Shown here: positions 16,897 through 24,719 of the stretch, piece after piece
Layout: each line of letters starts with the position of its first letter
How positions within the stretch are numbered: the first letter of the stretch is position 1
Source: Bin87 sp965204685
Lineage (GTDB): Bacteria > Chloroflexota > Dehalococcoidia > Lucifugimonadales > UBA3495
Reading direction: 5' to 3'
Length of the DNA: 64,000 bases
Assembly: GCA_965204685.1 (NCBI GenBank)
Contig: OZ242004.1
Location: forward strand, 3,658,001-3,722,000
Translations under genes and position numbers: made by a program
Notes under the pieces: generated by a model
The model's database searches: none
Told to the model about the DNA's origin: nothing
What the model saw: only the letters and a program-made list of their open reading frames with translations

Positions 16897-16926
16897 CACG
16901 CCGAGCGCCAGTGCGCGCTCGGCGTG
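16897..16926 (-). terminator. Strong hairpin, possible terminator
   Basis: A perfect 12-bp stem CACGCCGAGCGC / GCGCTCGGCGTG with a 6-base loop lies 18 bases past the stop of the cysteine-dioxygenase-like gene. The downstream side on the minus strand is only moderately T-rich (TATACTTAACG), so termination may be partial and allow readthrough to the rhodanese gene. The rest of the 259-base gap shows no gene. Confidence 0.55.
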
Positions 16927-16943
16927 ACGATCTCGGGTCGGGA

Positions 16944-17531
16944 TCAGCAGTTATCGTACTTTTCCGTCATCATCTGCCGTATGGCGCCGGTTTCCAGGTT
17001 GTAGCGGACGCGCTCGAGGCCGCGGAGGTCCTGGCCGTAGACGTGGATCTCGACGGTGGGCCGGTCGGTGAAGTTGTCCATCTGGTGGATTTCATCAACT
17101 TCAGGGATCAGCAGGCTGATTTCGCCCGGCTTGACCACGGCGGAACGGTCCTGCTCCAACTGGGCCCAGTCTTCCCGCTGACGGTCGTCAACGCGCCGGA
17201 AGCGGGTCTCGGTGAGGGCATTGTCCATCACGCCGATCATGCCCCAGGTTCGGTGATCGTGCGGCGCGGCGTGGTCGCCGGGGCCCCACACGACGGCGGT
17301 TACGAGGAGGCCGCTGTCGGGGCTGTGGTGGAGCAGCCACGAACCGTGATTGGAGCGGCTTCCCGAGCCAACAGGCTGGCGGAACCGTCCAGGGATGGCG
17401 TCGGGATTGGCGATAAGGCGCGACAGGCAGTCCGAGCCTTTGTCAAAGATCTTCTCATTGGTTGGCTGGGAAGCCAGAAGATCCTCCATGTCGTTCACGA
17501 AATCTTCCAAAGCGTACTGGACGGCGACCAT
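16944..17531 (-). CDS. Cysteine-dioxygenase-like cupin protein
   Basis: A 195-residue single-domain cupin of the cysteine dioxygenase / COG5553 type. The iron ligands are probably the histidines of GPGDHAAPHDHRTWGMIGV and the later VEIHVYGQDL. The segment between them (ETRFRRVDDRQ, LEQDRSAVVKPGEISLLIP) fits the double-stranded beta-helix. Substrate could be cysteine or a 3-mercaptopropionate-type thiol, and sequence alone does not decide. The ATG at 17531 has GGGGAGG nine bases upstream; the frame beyond it is a shadow of the opposite-strand gene. It sits next to the four-domain rhodanese and in the same cluster as sulfite oxidase, which supports a thiol-oxidation role. Confidence 0.75.
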   Translation of the reverse strand: MVAVQYALEDFVNDMEDLLASQPTNEKIFDKGSDCLSRLIANPDAIPGRFRQPVGSGSRSNHGSWLLHHSPDSGLLVTAVVWGPGDHAAPHDHRTWGMIGVMDNALTETRFRRVDDRQREDWAQLEQDRSAVVKPGEISLLIPEVDEIHQMDNFTDRPTVEIHVYGQDLRGLERVRYNLETGAIRQMMTEKYDNC

Positions 17532-17648
17532 TGAACAAATCCTCCCCTGAGCAGGTGGCGGCAGTTTAACCGCGCAGCGCCTGCGGTGGCAACATTGCGA
17601 TTGCCCGGCGATACTACGGATACGCTTGGCAAAGCGGGTTGGGTGCGC

Positions 17649-17657
17649 TGCTATACT
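17649..17657 (+). promoter_or_regulatory. Extended -10 promoter candidate for LLM oxidoreductase
   Basis: TGCTATACT is an extended -10 element 46 bases before the ATG at 17704. The -35 side is weak (TTGGCA is at a 20-base distance). It lies in the divergent gap between the cupin gene and the LLM gene. Confidence 0.45.
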
Positions 17658-17703
17658 ACCGCGACCGAGTTGAACGACCCCATTTCTGACGGAGGGAACC
17701 CTT

Positions 17704-18753
17704 ATGGCTGAGTCCATCAAGATTTCGATGCGCGTCCCCGGCACGTCGCCGATGCCGGAACTGCTGCGCATGATCCGCCAGATAGAAGACGCGGGCTTCG
17801 ACGGAGCGGGAATCCTGGACAGCCAGATGATATGCCGCGATACCTTCGTGACCATGGGCATGGCAGCCAACGCCACCAGCAAGCTGCGGCTGTTCCCGGC
17901 GGTAACCAACCCCTTCGGGCGCATCCCGTCGGTGTTGGCGGGAGCGGCGCAGACGGTTGCGGAAATCGCCCCCGGCAGGACCAAGTTCATTATTGGGACC
18001 GGGTACACCTCGGCGAGCACCATCGGCCGGCGGCCGGCCACCCTGCGACAGATGCGCCGCTGCATCATGGAGGTGAAAGCGCTGCTGGCCGGGGAGTCGG
18101 TGGAATACGACGGCATGACGAATCGCCTGGACTTCGCGGGGAGCGACGGGGGCCACGGGGTGCCCGTCCTAATGGCGGCGTCGGGTCCGCGTTCGCTGGA
18201 ACTGGCGGGCGAAGTGGCCGACGGCGCGCTGGTGCTCGTGGGGTACACGCCGGGCATCGTCGGGAAGGCTATGGAGCATCTGGAAGCCGGGGCGAAACGG
18301 AGCGGCCGGACCCTGGACGATCTGGACGTGATGTTCGCGGTGCGCACGTGCGTGGCCGATTCCACCGAAGAAGCCCGTCGCCTGGCGCGCCCGGTGGCGG
18401 TGCATTGGGCACTGTTGTGGGGCGGGCCCAACTGGCTGCCCTATTCCGGGCTGGACATCCCGGAATACGAGGTGCCGCAGGCGGTGCGCGACGTTTATCC
18501 CGACCTGGGGCACGCGCCGAACTGGGACGAAGCCATCGAGTTGACCCAGTTCGTGGACGACGAGGTCAACGGTCAGCTGTGTGATGCCCTGGGACTGATC
18601 GGAACCCCGGAATACTGCACCGCGCGCATCCAGGAGATGGCGCAGCACGGGGTCAACCAGTTGTACCTGATGCCGTGTCTCACCTTCGCTCCGCCGGAAG
18701 CCGAGGTGCGGGCATTCGGCAACCACGTGATACCGGCGCTGGCGGCGGCGTGA
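17704..18753 (+). CDS. LLM class flavin/F420-dependent oxidoreductase
   Basis: A 349-residue luciferase-like TIM-barrel protein. Near the N-terminus it reads IEDAGFDGAGILDSQ, then TSKLRLFPAVTNPFGR and the phosphate-binding region FIIGTGYTSA. Later PVLMAASGPRSLELAGEVAD is the family's cofactor-binding helix start. It uses reduced FMN or F420 to oxygenate or reduce a small substrate, which is unknown. These proteins are strongly expanded in SAR202-type Chloroflexota. A GGAGGG ribosome site precedes the ATG. The gene is monocistronic, followed by a family 1 repeat. Confidence 0.85.
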   Translation: MAESIKISMRVPGTSPMPELLRMIRQIEDAGFDGAGILDSQMICRDTFVTMGMAANATSKLRLFPAVTNPFGRIPSVLAGAAQTVAEIAPGRTKFIIGTGYTSASTIGRRPATLRQMRRCIMEVKALLAGESVEYDGMTNRLDFAGSDGGHGVPVLMAASGPRSLELAGEVADGALVLVGYTPGIVGKAMEHLEAGAKRSGRTLDDLDVMFAVRTCVADSTEEARRLARPVAVHWALLWGGPNWLPYSGLDIPEYEVPQAVRDVYPDLGHAPNWDEAIELTQFVDDEVNGQLCDALGLIGTPEYCTARIQEMAQHGVNQLYLMPCLTFAPPEAEVRAFGNHVIPALAAA

Positions 18754-18781
18754 TACGGACGCGGGGCAGCGCCGAGGGAGT

Positions 18782-18894
18782 CGTCAGAATCAGGATTTTC
18801 GAGATTTGGGGATTGCCAGGATTGGAACCGTTCTGTGATGGAACTCTCCCAATTCCCGCGAAATCGTAAAATCCCGCAAATCCAGATCCCGACG
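18782..18894. repeat. Family 1 palindromic repeat, subfamily with GGAACCGTT core
   Basis: It starts CGTCAGAATCAGGATTTT and ends AATCCAGATCCCGACG. The core CAGGATTGGAACCGTTCTG and GAACTCTCCCAAT matches the 13905-14009 copy far better than the other units, so these two form a subfamily. It occupies the gap between the LLM and ATP-grasp genes. Confidence 0.75.
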
Positions 18895-19042
18895 TTTCCC
18901 CACCGCAAACCTCGGGTACACATGAGATCGCAATTGAGTTGTGCGGGTGTGGGGCAATTTGTTAGTCTGCTGACCCGAGGGCAGTCCGGACGGTTCGGGC
19001 TGTTGACCAAGGGTTAAGCACACGGGCAGACCAGAGGCGCGC

Positions 19043-20488
19043 GTGACTACGGCAGACCGGTTCCAGAAATACAGCATCGACGGGGACATCTTTGACGAGA
19101 TGTTTCACGCCGACGGCCGGACGAGGGACGACTGGAAGGGCCTGCGGCAGACGCTCACCGACCTGTCCGCCGAAGAGTTGACGGCCATCCAGGAAAGGGT
19201 GACCCGGTCGTTCTCCAACGAGGGGATCACCTTCACCGTGTATGGGGACGATGAGGCCGACGAGCGCATCATCCCCATCGACTGCGTGCCGCGGCTGCTG
19301 GCGGAAGCGGAATGGCGCGAACTGGAAGCCGGGTTGACCCAGCGGCTCAAGGCGCTGAACTTGTTTTTGCAGGACGTGTACGGCGAGTCGCGGGTGACCC
19401 GAGACGGCGTGATCCCCGAGGACATGGTGCTGGGCTGCCCGCAATACCGGCCGGAGATGCGCGGTTTCACCCCACCGCAGGGCACATGGGTGGCGATCTG
19501 CGGCACCGACGTGGTGCGCACCAACGACGGGTTCCGGGTGCTGGAGGACAACCTGCGGGTGCCCTCGGGCGTATCCTACATGATCGCCAACCGGAAAGCG
19601 GTGAAGGCGAGCCTGCGCCGGCTGTATCGGGCGTCCCGGGTGCTGGAGGTGGAGAACTACGGCCGGCTGCTGCTGGACACCCTGCGGGAGCTGGCGCCCG
19701 GCGGACAAACCAATCCGAGCATCGCCCTGCTGACTCCGGGGGTGTACAACTCGGCGTTCTACGAGCACATGTTCCTGGCGCACGAATTGAGCGCGGAACT
19801 GGTGGAAGGGCGGGACCTGGTGGTGGAGGACGATCGCGTCTACATGAAGACCACTGCGGGACTGCGGCGGGTTGACGTGATCTACCGCCGGGTCGATGAC
19901 GATTTCATTGACCCTACGGTGTTTCGGCCGGACTCGGTCCTGGGCGTGCCGGGCCTGATGGACGCTTACCTGAAGGGCAACGTGGCGCTGGCCAACGCGC
20001 CGGGCACCGGCGTCGCCGACGACAAGAGCGTCTATGCGTACGTGCCGGACCTGATCCGGTACTACCTGAGAGAAGAGCCATCGCTACAGAACGTGGAAAC
20101 GTACCTCTGCCGCCGGCCGCAGGAGCTGGAGTACACGCTGGAGAACCTGGACAAGCTGGTGGTGAAACGGGTGGGCGAATCGGGCGGCTACGGGATGCTG
20201 GTGGGCCCGCACGCGACGCCGGAGGAACGGGGGGAATACGCGGAGCAGGTTCGGGCCAACCCGGCGGACTTCATCGCGCAACCCACGCTGGCGCTATCGC
20301 GCTCCCCGTGCCTGATCGACGGCGTATTTGAGCCCCGGCACGTGGACCTGCGCCCGTTCATACTGCACGGGCAGTCCACACGGATCGTGCCGGGAGCCTT
20401 CTGCCGCGTCGCGCTGAGGCGGGGCAGCCTGGTGGTCAATTCCAGCCAGGGCGGCGGCGGCAAGGACGTCTGGGTCCTGGGGGAGTAG
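19043..20488 (+). CDS. Circularly permuted ATP-grasp type 2 protein
   Basis: A 481-residue member of the COG2308 (DUF404/DUF407) family, a circularly permuted ATP-grasp ligase. Typical segments are YGESRVTRDGVIPEDMVLG, RGFTPPQGTWVAICGTDVVR, DGFRVLEDNLRVPSGVSYM and the C-terminal ATP-binding strand LVVKRVGESGGYGML. The family probably forms peptide or amide bonds with ATP, but substrates are unknown. The start is GTG at 19043. The next gene, an alpha-E protein, begins five bases after the stop, the standard partnership. The transglutaminase-like third member often found with them is absent here. Confidence 0.88.
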   Translation: MTTADRFQKYSIDGDIFDEMFHADGRTRDDWKGLRQTLTDLSAEELTAIQERVTRSFSNEGITFTVYGDDEADERIIPIDCVPRLLAEAEWRELEAGLTQRLKALNLFLQDVYGESRVTRDGVIPEDMVLGCPQYRPEMRGFTPPQGTWVAICGTDVVRTNDGFRVLEDNLRVPSGVSYMIANRKAVKASLRRLYRASRVLEVENYGRLLLDTLRELAPGGQTNPSIALLTPGVYNSAFYEHMFLAHELSAELVEGRDLVVEDDRVYMKTTAGLRRVDVIYRRVDDDFIDPTVFRPDSVLGVPGLMDAYLKGNVALANAPGTGVADDKSVYAYVPDLIRYYLREEPSLQNVETYLCRRPQELEYTLENLDKLVVKRVGESGGYGMLVGPHATPEERGEYAEQVRANPADFIAQPTLALSRSPCLIDGVFEPRHVDLRPFILHGQSTRIVPGAFCRVALRRGSLVVNSSQGGGGKDVWVLGE

Positions 20489-20493
20489 CCGAA

Positions 20494-21513
20494 TTGCTGT
20501 CTCGCAGCGCGCAAGGGCTTTACTGGATGGGCCGCTACCTGGAACGGGCGGACCACCTGAGCCGCCTGTTGCAGTTGCAGACCGAGGCCCTGGTCGACCG
20601 CTCCATCGGCGAGATCTACTCGGGCTGGCGACGGATTTACAGCAGCCTGGACAGAGTGCCGCCGGGTGGCGGGCTGGAACTGGCACCATCGGACGCGGGG
20701 GCCGCGCCGCAGTTCCAGCGGGCGGAAGGTCCGTCGGGGCAAGTCCAGATGCAGCGGCGGATCAGCGACGAGTACACCCTGGCGGATTCGTTCACGCTGG
20801 CGGACGACCTTACTTTTGAGCGCAGCAATCCCAGTTCGATGTGGAGTTGCTTCGCGCTGGGGCGAGAGAACGCGCGGCAGATGCGTCATTGCATCAGCGC
20901 GGAGATGTGGCGGTCGCTGAACCTGACCTACCTGAAGCTGCAGCGGATCCGGATGCTGGACATCTGGCTGGCGTCACCGGAGGGGTTCTACACGGAAACG
21001 GCGGAGGACATCGAGACCTTCGTGGGAGTGGCGGCAGCCACCATGTACCGCGACGAAGGTTGGCACTTCATGCAGCTGGGGAGGTTCATCGAGCGGTCCC
21101 AACAGGCGAGCGGCCTCCTCCTGGCGCAGCTGGAAGAGGACGAACAATCCACCGAACACACGGAGTCGGACTGGACGACGCTGCTGCGGGTTTTCCATGC
21201 CCAGGAGGCGTACATGCGCACCTACGGCGTGGAGATACGGGCGGAACAGGCGCTAAACCTGCTGGTCACCGACCCGCTGCTTCCGAACTCGATGCGCCGC
21301 GCCCTGGATGCCGTATCCGAGGAACTGGAGGCAATCGGGGCGGGACCCGACCCGGAATCCAGCGCCGCGGCGAACCGGATGGCCGGCCGGTTGAGGTCGC
21401 TGGTGCTGTACGAATGGCCGGACTCTGACGACAACCCGCGACTGCTGGTCAGGATCGCGGACTTGAGCCGGCAGTTGCATGGCCTCGTCAGTGCGGTGTA
21501 CTTCGACTACTGA
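20494..21513 (+). CDS. Alpha-E domain protein (DUF403)
   Basis: A 339-residue all-helical protein of the alpha-E family (COG2307). It begins LSRSAQGLYWMGRYLERADH, the family signature, and contains WSCFALGRENARQMRHCIS and YRDEGWHFMQLGRFIERSQQ. It is the obligate genomic partner of the permuted ATP-grasp protein upstream, from which it is separated by five bases. It may present or bind the substrate. The start is TTG at 20494. The region of residues 45-85 is an insert of low conservation. Confidence 0.87.
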   Translation: MLSRSAQGLYWMGRYLERADHLSRLLQLQTEALVDRSIGEIYSGWRRIYSSLDRVPPGGGLELAPSDAGAAPQFQRAEGPSGQVQMQRRISDEYTLADSFTLADDLTFERSNPSSMWSCFALGRENARQMRHCISAEMWRSLNLTYLKLQRIRMLDIWLASPEGFYTETAEDIETFVGVAAATMYRDEGWHFMQLGRFIERSQQASGLLLAQLEEDEQSTEHTESDWTTLLRVFHAQEAYMRTYGVEIRAEQALNLLVTDPLLPNSMRRALDAVSEELEAIGAGPDPESSAAANRMAGRLRSLVLYEWPDSDDNPRLLVRIADLSRQLHGLVSAVYFDY

Positions 21514-21623
21514 CACTGGATTTGGCGTCACGCGGCAACCGTGCCCGGCGCATCAGAGTACGTACCGCCGACGGAGGCTGAGAGTAGTGGGCCAGGTTTC
21601 CGGGGTTTTCGTGCGCGCCCGTG

Positions 21624-21652
21624 CTGACACTCAAGGCGCCGGGTGCTATAAT
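21624..21652 (+). promoter_or_regulatory. Sigma-70-type promoter for rpsF-ssb-rpsR
   Basis: CTGACA (-35), a 17-base spacer, and a perfect TATAAT (-10) preceded by TGC. The rpsF start is 36 bases downstream. This is the best promoter match in the window. Confidence 0.8.
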
Positions 21653-21688
21653 CGCCGTTGCGTTTTCACCAATTCAGGAGATTCGAAC

Positions 21689-22378
21689 TTGCGTCATTAC
21701 GAACTGGTAACAATTCTCAGCCCGATGCTGAATCAGGACGAAGCATCGGCCAAATGGGACGACATCAAGTCGTTCATCGCCAACCGGGACGGCGAAATCA
21801 CCGCGGAGCAAATTTGGGGCACCCGCCGGCTGGCCTATCCGATCCGCAAGGGGAACTACAATTTCCTGGAAGGGTCGTACTACCTGAGCACCTTCACCGT
21901 GGACAATTCCTTCAATCGGGAGTTGGAGAACTACCTGCGGCTGGACGAGCAGGTGCTGCGGTCGCTGATCGTCAACTGCGACGGGCCGCTGGCCGACAAG
22001 CCGCCGCCGGGACCACTGACCGCGCCGTCACGGTACATTCCGCCCGGACGAGGCCGACGCCAGGACGGCGGCGGCCCGATACCGGAAGGGGCCGGCGGCT
22101 TCGGCGACCGCCGACAGGGCGGACCTCCGCCTGGAGCTGGCGCGCCGGCGGCTCCGCCGGCGGAGGGAGCGCCGCCTCCAGGCGGACCAGCGGCCACGCC
22201 GGCACCTGCCGACCCGGCGGCTCCCGCCCCCGCGGCGGAGAACGCCAGCGCTGAGGTCGTAGCGACCCCTAGGCCGACAGCGATTCCCGAACCTGTCGCC
22301 AGCGCCGAGCCGGCGGCCACTGAGCCTTCGGCCGCTCCCGAGAGACCCGCCGAAACCGATGAGCACACAGAGGCGTAA
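21689..22378 (+). CDS. rpsF: 30S ribosomal protein S6 with long low-complexity tail
   Basis: Residues 1-95 are ribosomal protein S6 (RHYELVTILSPMLNQDE, WGTRRLAYPIRKGNYNFLEG, LRLDEQVLRSLIVN), which binds S18 in the 30S platform. The remaining 130 or so residues are a disordered Pro/Ala/Gly-rich tail with an acidic end. Typical S6 is 95-140 residues, so this is about 90 residues too long. The start is TTG 21689 with AGGAG eight bases upstream. The ATG further upstream in the same frame lies before the promoter and is rejected. First gene of the rpsF-ssb-rpsR operon. Confidence 0.93.
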   Translation: MRHYELVTILSPMLNQDEASAKWDDIKSFIANRDGEITAEQIWGTRRLAYPIRKGNYNFLEGSYYLSTFTVDNSFNRELENYLRLDEQVLRSLIVNCDGPLADKPPPGPLTAPSRYIPPGRGRRQDGGGPIPEGAGGFGDRRQGGPPPGAGAPAAPPAEGAPPPGGPAATPAPADPAAPAPAAENASAEVVATPRPTAIPEPVASAEPAATEPSAAPERPAETDEHTEA

Positions 22379-22384
22379 GTTCCC

Positions 22385-22885
22385 GTGAACAAGATCATCA
22401 TAATCGGCTATCTCGGCCGGGATCCGGAGATGCGGTACTCGACATCCGGCAACCCAATGACATCATTCAGCTTGGCGACCACCCGGCGGTACACCGTCAA
22501 CGGCGAGCAGCGAGAGCAGACCGAGTGGTTCAATTGCACCGCCTACGGACGGCTCGCCGACACGTGCAACCAATATCTCAGTCGCGGTCAGCAAGCATAC
22601 GTGGAAGGACGCTTAAGCACTCGGCAGTACGAGCGCCGAGATGGTGCTCCCGGTTTTTCTCTCGACGTTTTCGTCACCGACGTTCAGTTCTTGGGACGCC
22701 GCGGAGATCAAATGGACGACGGAGGATATGGCGGGTACGGCGGCCAGCAAGAAACCAGCTATGGCGGCAGGGCCGACAGTGGCGGGTACGGCGACCAGCG
22801 CGGTGGCTACGATGACCGGCGCGGAGCCGGCTACGGTGCCAGCGGCGGCGGTGACCCGATGGACGTAGACGACCTTCCTTTCTGA
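22385..22885 (+). CDS. ssb: Single-stranded DNA-binding protein
   Basis: A 166-residue SSB. The OB fold covers about residues 1-107 (KIIIIGYLGRDPEMRYSTSG, EWFNCTAYGRLADTC, GQQAYVEGRLSTRQYE). A Gly/Tyr-rich flexible linker follows (GGYGGYGGQQ), and the C-terminus DPMDVDDLPF is the acidic tip that recruits replication and repair partners. It starts at GTG, six bases after the rpsF stop, in the conserved rpsF-ssb-rpsR order. It coats single-stranded DNA in replication, recombination and repair. Confidence 0.96.
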   Translation: MNKIIIIGYLGRDPEMRYSTSGNPMTSFSLATTRRYTVNGEQREQTEWFNCTAYGRLADTCNQYLSRGQQAYVEGRLSTRQYERRDGAPGFSLDVFVTDVQFLGRRGDQMDDGGYGGYGGQQETSYGGRADSGGYGDQRGGYDDRRGAGYGASGGGDPMDVDDLPF

Positions 22886-22929
22886 ACTCCAGGCATCCGA
22901 ACCCCAGCAATCCGGAGGAACCTCCAGCA

Positions 22930-23406
22930 ATGACTACGCCACAACCCGCACCCGCAACTCCGCCCCCCAGCGCGGCGCCTTCCGCTCCGGCCGGCGGGCC
23001 TCCTGCCGCCGGCGGGCCTCCTCCAGGCGGACCTGGTGGCGGCCCGCCCGGAGGACCGGGTGGACGGCCGGGCGGCGGCCCTCCGGGCGGGCGGCCGGGT
23101 GGCCCGGGCGGACGACCGCCGGGAAGGGGCGGGCCACGCGGCGGAGGCCGCGGCGGACGGCGGTACGGACCGCGCCGGAGAGTATGCGCCTTCACGGTTG
23201 AGGGGGTAACTCCCGATTACAAGGACGTGGACCGCCTGCGACGGTACATCTCCGAGCAGGGGAAAATCGAACCGACCCGCAAGACCGGCACTTCGGCGAA
23301 GAACCAGCGGCTGCTAGCCCAGGCGATCAAGCGGGCCCGCTACCTCGCCCTGCTGCCCTACGCGCCCGAACACAGCATCAACGTCGGCATGCGTTCGGGT
23401 CGCTGA
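22930..23406 (+). CDS. rpsR: 30S ribosomal protein S18 with Pro/Gly-rich N-terminal extension
   Basis: Residues 80-158 are S18 (RRRVCAFTVEGVTPDYKDVD, KIEPTRKTGTSAKNQRLLAQ, IKRARYLALLPYAPEH). The first 80 residues are almost only Pro, Gly, Ala and Arg, whereas S18 is normally 70-90 residues in total. Only one cysteine is left in the N-terminal region, so a zinc site is unlikely. The ATG follows a GGAGG site. It is the third gene of the operon, and rplI, which often follows, is absent. Confidence 0.92.
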   Translation: MTTPQPAPATPPPSAAPSAPAGGPPAAGGPPPGGPGGGPPGGPGGRPGGGPPGGRPGGPGGRPPGRGGPRGGGRGGRRYGPRRRVCAFTVEGVTPDYKDVDRLRRYISEQGKIEPTRKTGTSAKNQRLLAQAIKRARYLALLPYAPEHSINVGMRSGR

Positions 23407-23420
23407 CCGGCCCACCCCAG

Positions 23421-24626
23421 ATGCTGAACCTTTCGCTGCCCTGGAAACGCAGCGCCGAAGAGGCAGACGAAGCTCCGGAGCAGCCGGCCAGGCGTCGTCC
23501 CACCAGAAACGCTGCTGGCCGCAGTCGCCGGCTGGGGGCGTCCAGCGCCGAGGCCGTACAGGCCGCGCGCACGCGCCGCCGGCTGGATTCCCGCCGACAA
23601 CGGATTGCGATTGTCGTCGGAGCCGTCCTGATCCTGGTGATCGTTGGGGTGGTGCTGGCTGGCGTGTACCAACAGTTCATCCTGCCGCCGCGCGTGATGG
23701 CCGGCGAGGTACGTGGGGTTCGCTTCACCATGGGCGACCTGGTGGAGCGGATCCGGGTACTGCAGGGCATCAACCGCTACCAGGGCGGGCAGGTGGATTT
23801 CAGCCGGATTCCGTTCCAGTTGCTGACCGACCTGCTGCACGCTGAGATACTGCGCCAGGCGGCGCCAGGCCTCGGCATCGACGTCACCGACGCGCAGATT
23901 GACGAGGCGATCCGGGGCCAGTTTCGCCCCGAGCCGGAACCTGGCCAGGAAGCCGGAGACCCGCAATTGGAAGCGCAGTTGGACGCGGAGTTCGACAACA
24001 TCTACAAGAACTTCCTGACCCAGGTGAACCTGACCGACGATGCCTACCGTCGGATCATGGAGGAGCGGCTGCACCAGAGCACGCTATTCGGCATCATGCT
24101 GGGTTCCCTGCCGGAAGAGGCGCCGCAGATTGAACTGCAAGCCATAGCGATGAGCCTGAACTCCTCGGCCTCGCCGGAGGCGGTCCGCGAACGCCTAGTG
24201 CTGGGCCAGGATTTCGGATCGGTGTCGCGGGAGATCTCCGGCTCCGACGGATACATCGGGTGGGTACCGGAAGGGGCGTTTCCGGAGTTCGACAGCTACC
24301 TGTTCGGCGAGACCGAAGTAGCCGAGGACGGCACCGAAACACGCAAACCGCCCAGGCTGGAACCCGGGGAAATATCGACGCCCATCTACGAGGATGAAAC
24401 GATCTACATCATCCAGGCAATCGGCGGGCCGGAAACGCGACAGGTCGAAGCGCAGATGCTTTTCCAGATGGCCAGCGCGCGCGTCGAGGAATGGAAAGAC
24501 GATCAATTGGCCCGCGGATCCGAGGAAGGCTGGGTGAAGATCAACTTCGACAGCAACCGCTACGCTTGGGTGACCGACCAGGTCCGGTTAACCGCGCCAC
24601 GGGTCACCCCACAGCCACAGCAGTAA
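23421..24626 (+). CDS. Membrane-anchored SurA/PpiC-like protein
   Basis: A 401-residue protein with a basic N-terminal cytoplasmic part, one transmembrane helix at about residues 62-84 (IAIVVGAVLILVIVGVVLAGVY) and a large extracytoplasmic domain. The outer part resembles SurA N-terminal chaperone domains plus a parvulin-like half: DVTDAQIDEAIRG, EERLHQSTLFGIMLG, GSDGYIGWVPEGAFPEFD and the strand YIIQAIGG. A fold-catalyst or secretion chaperone role is likely, but the PPIase active site is not clearly complete. It follows rpsR by 14 bases. Confidence 0.68.
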   Translation: MLNLSLPWKRSAEEADEAPEQPARRRPTRNAAGRSRRLGASSAEAVQAARTRRRLDSRRQRIAIVVGAVLILVIVGVVLAGVYQQFILPPRVMAGEVRGVRFTMGDLVERIRVLQGINRYQGGQVDFSRIPFQLLTDLLHAEILRQAAPGLGIDVTDAQIDEAIRGQFRPEPEPGQEAGDPQLEAQLDAEFDNIYKNFLTQVNLTDDAYRRIMEERLHQSTLFGIMLGSLPEEAPQIELQAIAMSLNSSASPEAVRERLVLGQDFGSVSREISGSDGYIGWVPEGAFPEFDSYLFGETEVAEDGTETRKPPRLEPGEISTPIYEDETIYIIQAIGGPETRQVEAQMLFQMASARVEEWKDDQLARGSEEGWVKINFDSNRYAWVTDQVRLTAPRVTPQPQQ

Positions 24627-24719
24627 GATTCGCGAAAACCGCAGGACGCTCTGCCAAAGTTCCGACACCGCGACAAGCCACAGCGAAACGCAGAATCAGC
24701 CCCACCGCAGAATTACCAG

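Noticed and set aside
17532..18431. N-terminal extension of the cupin frame by 300 codons
   Set aside because: It is antisense to the LLM oxidoreductase. The ATG at 17531 has a strong ribosome site and starts the cupin homology.
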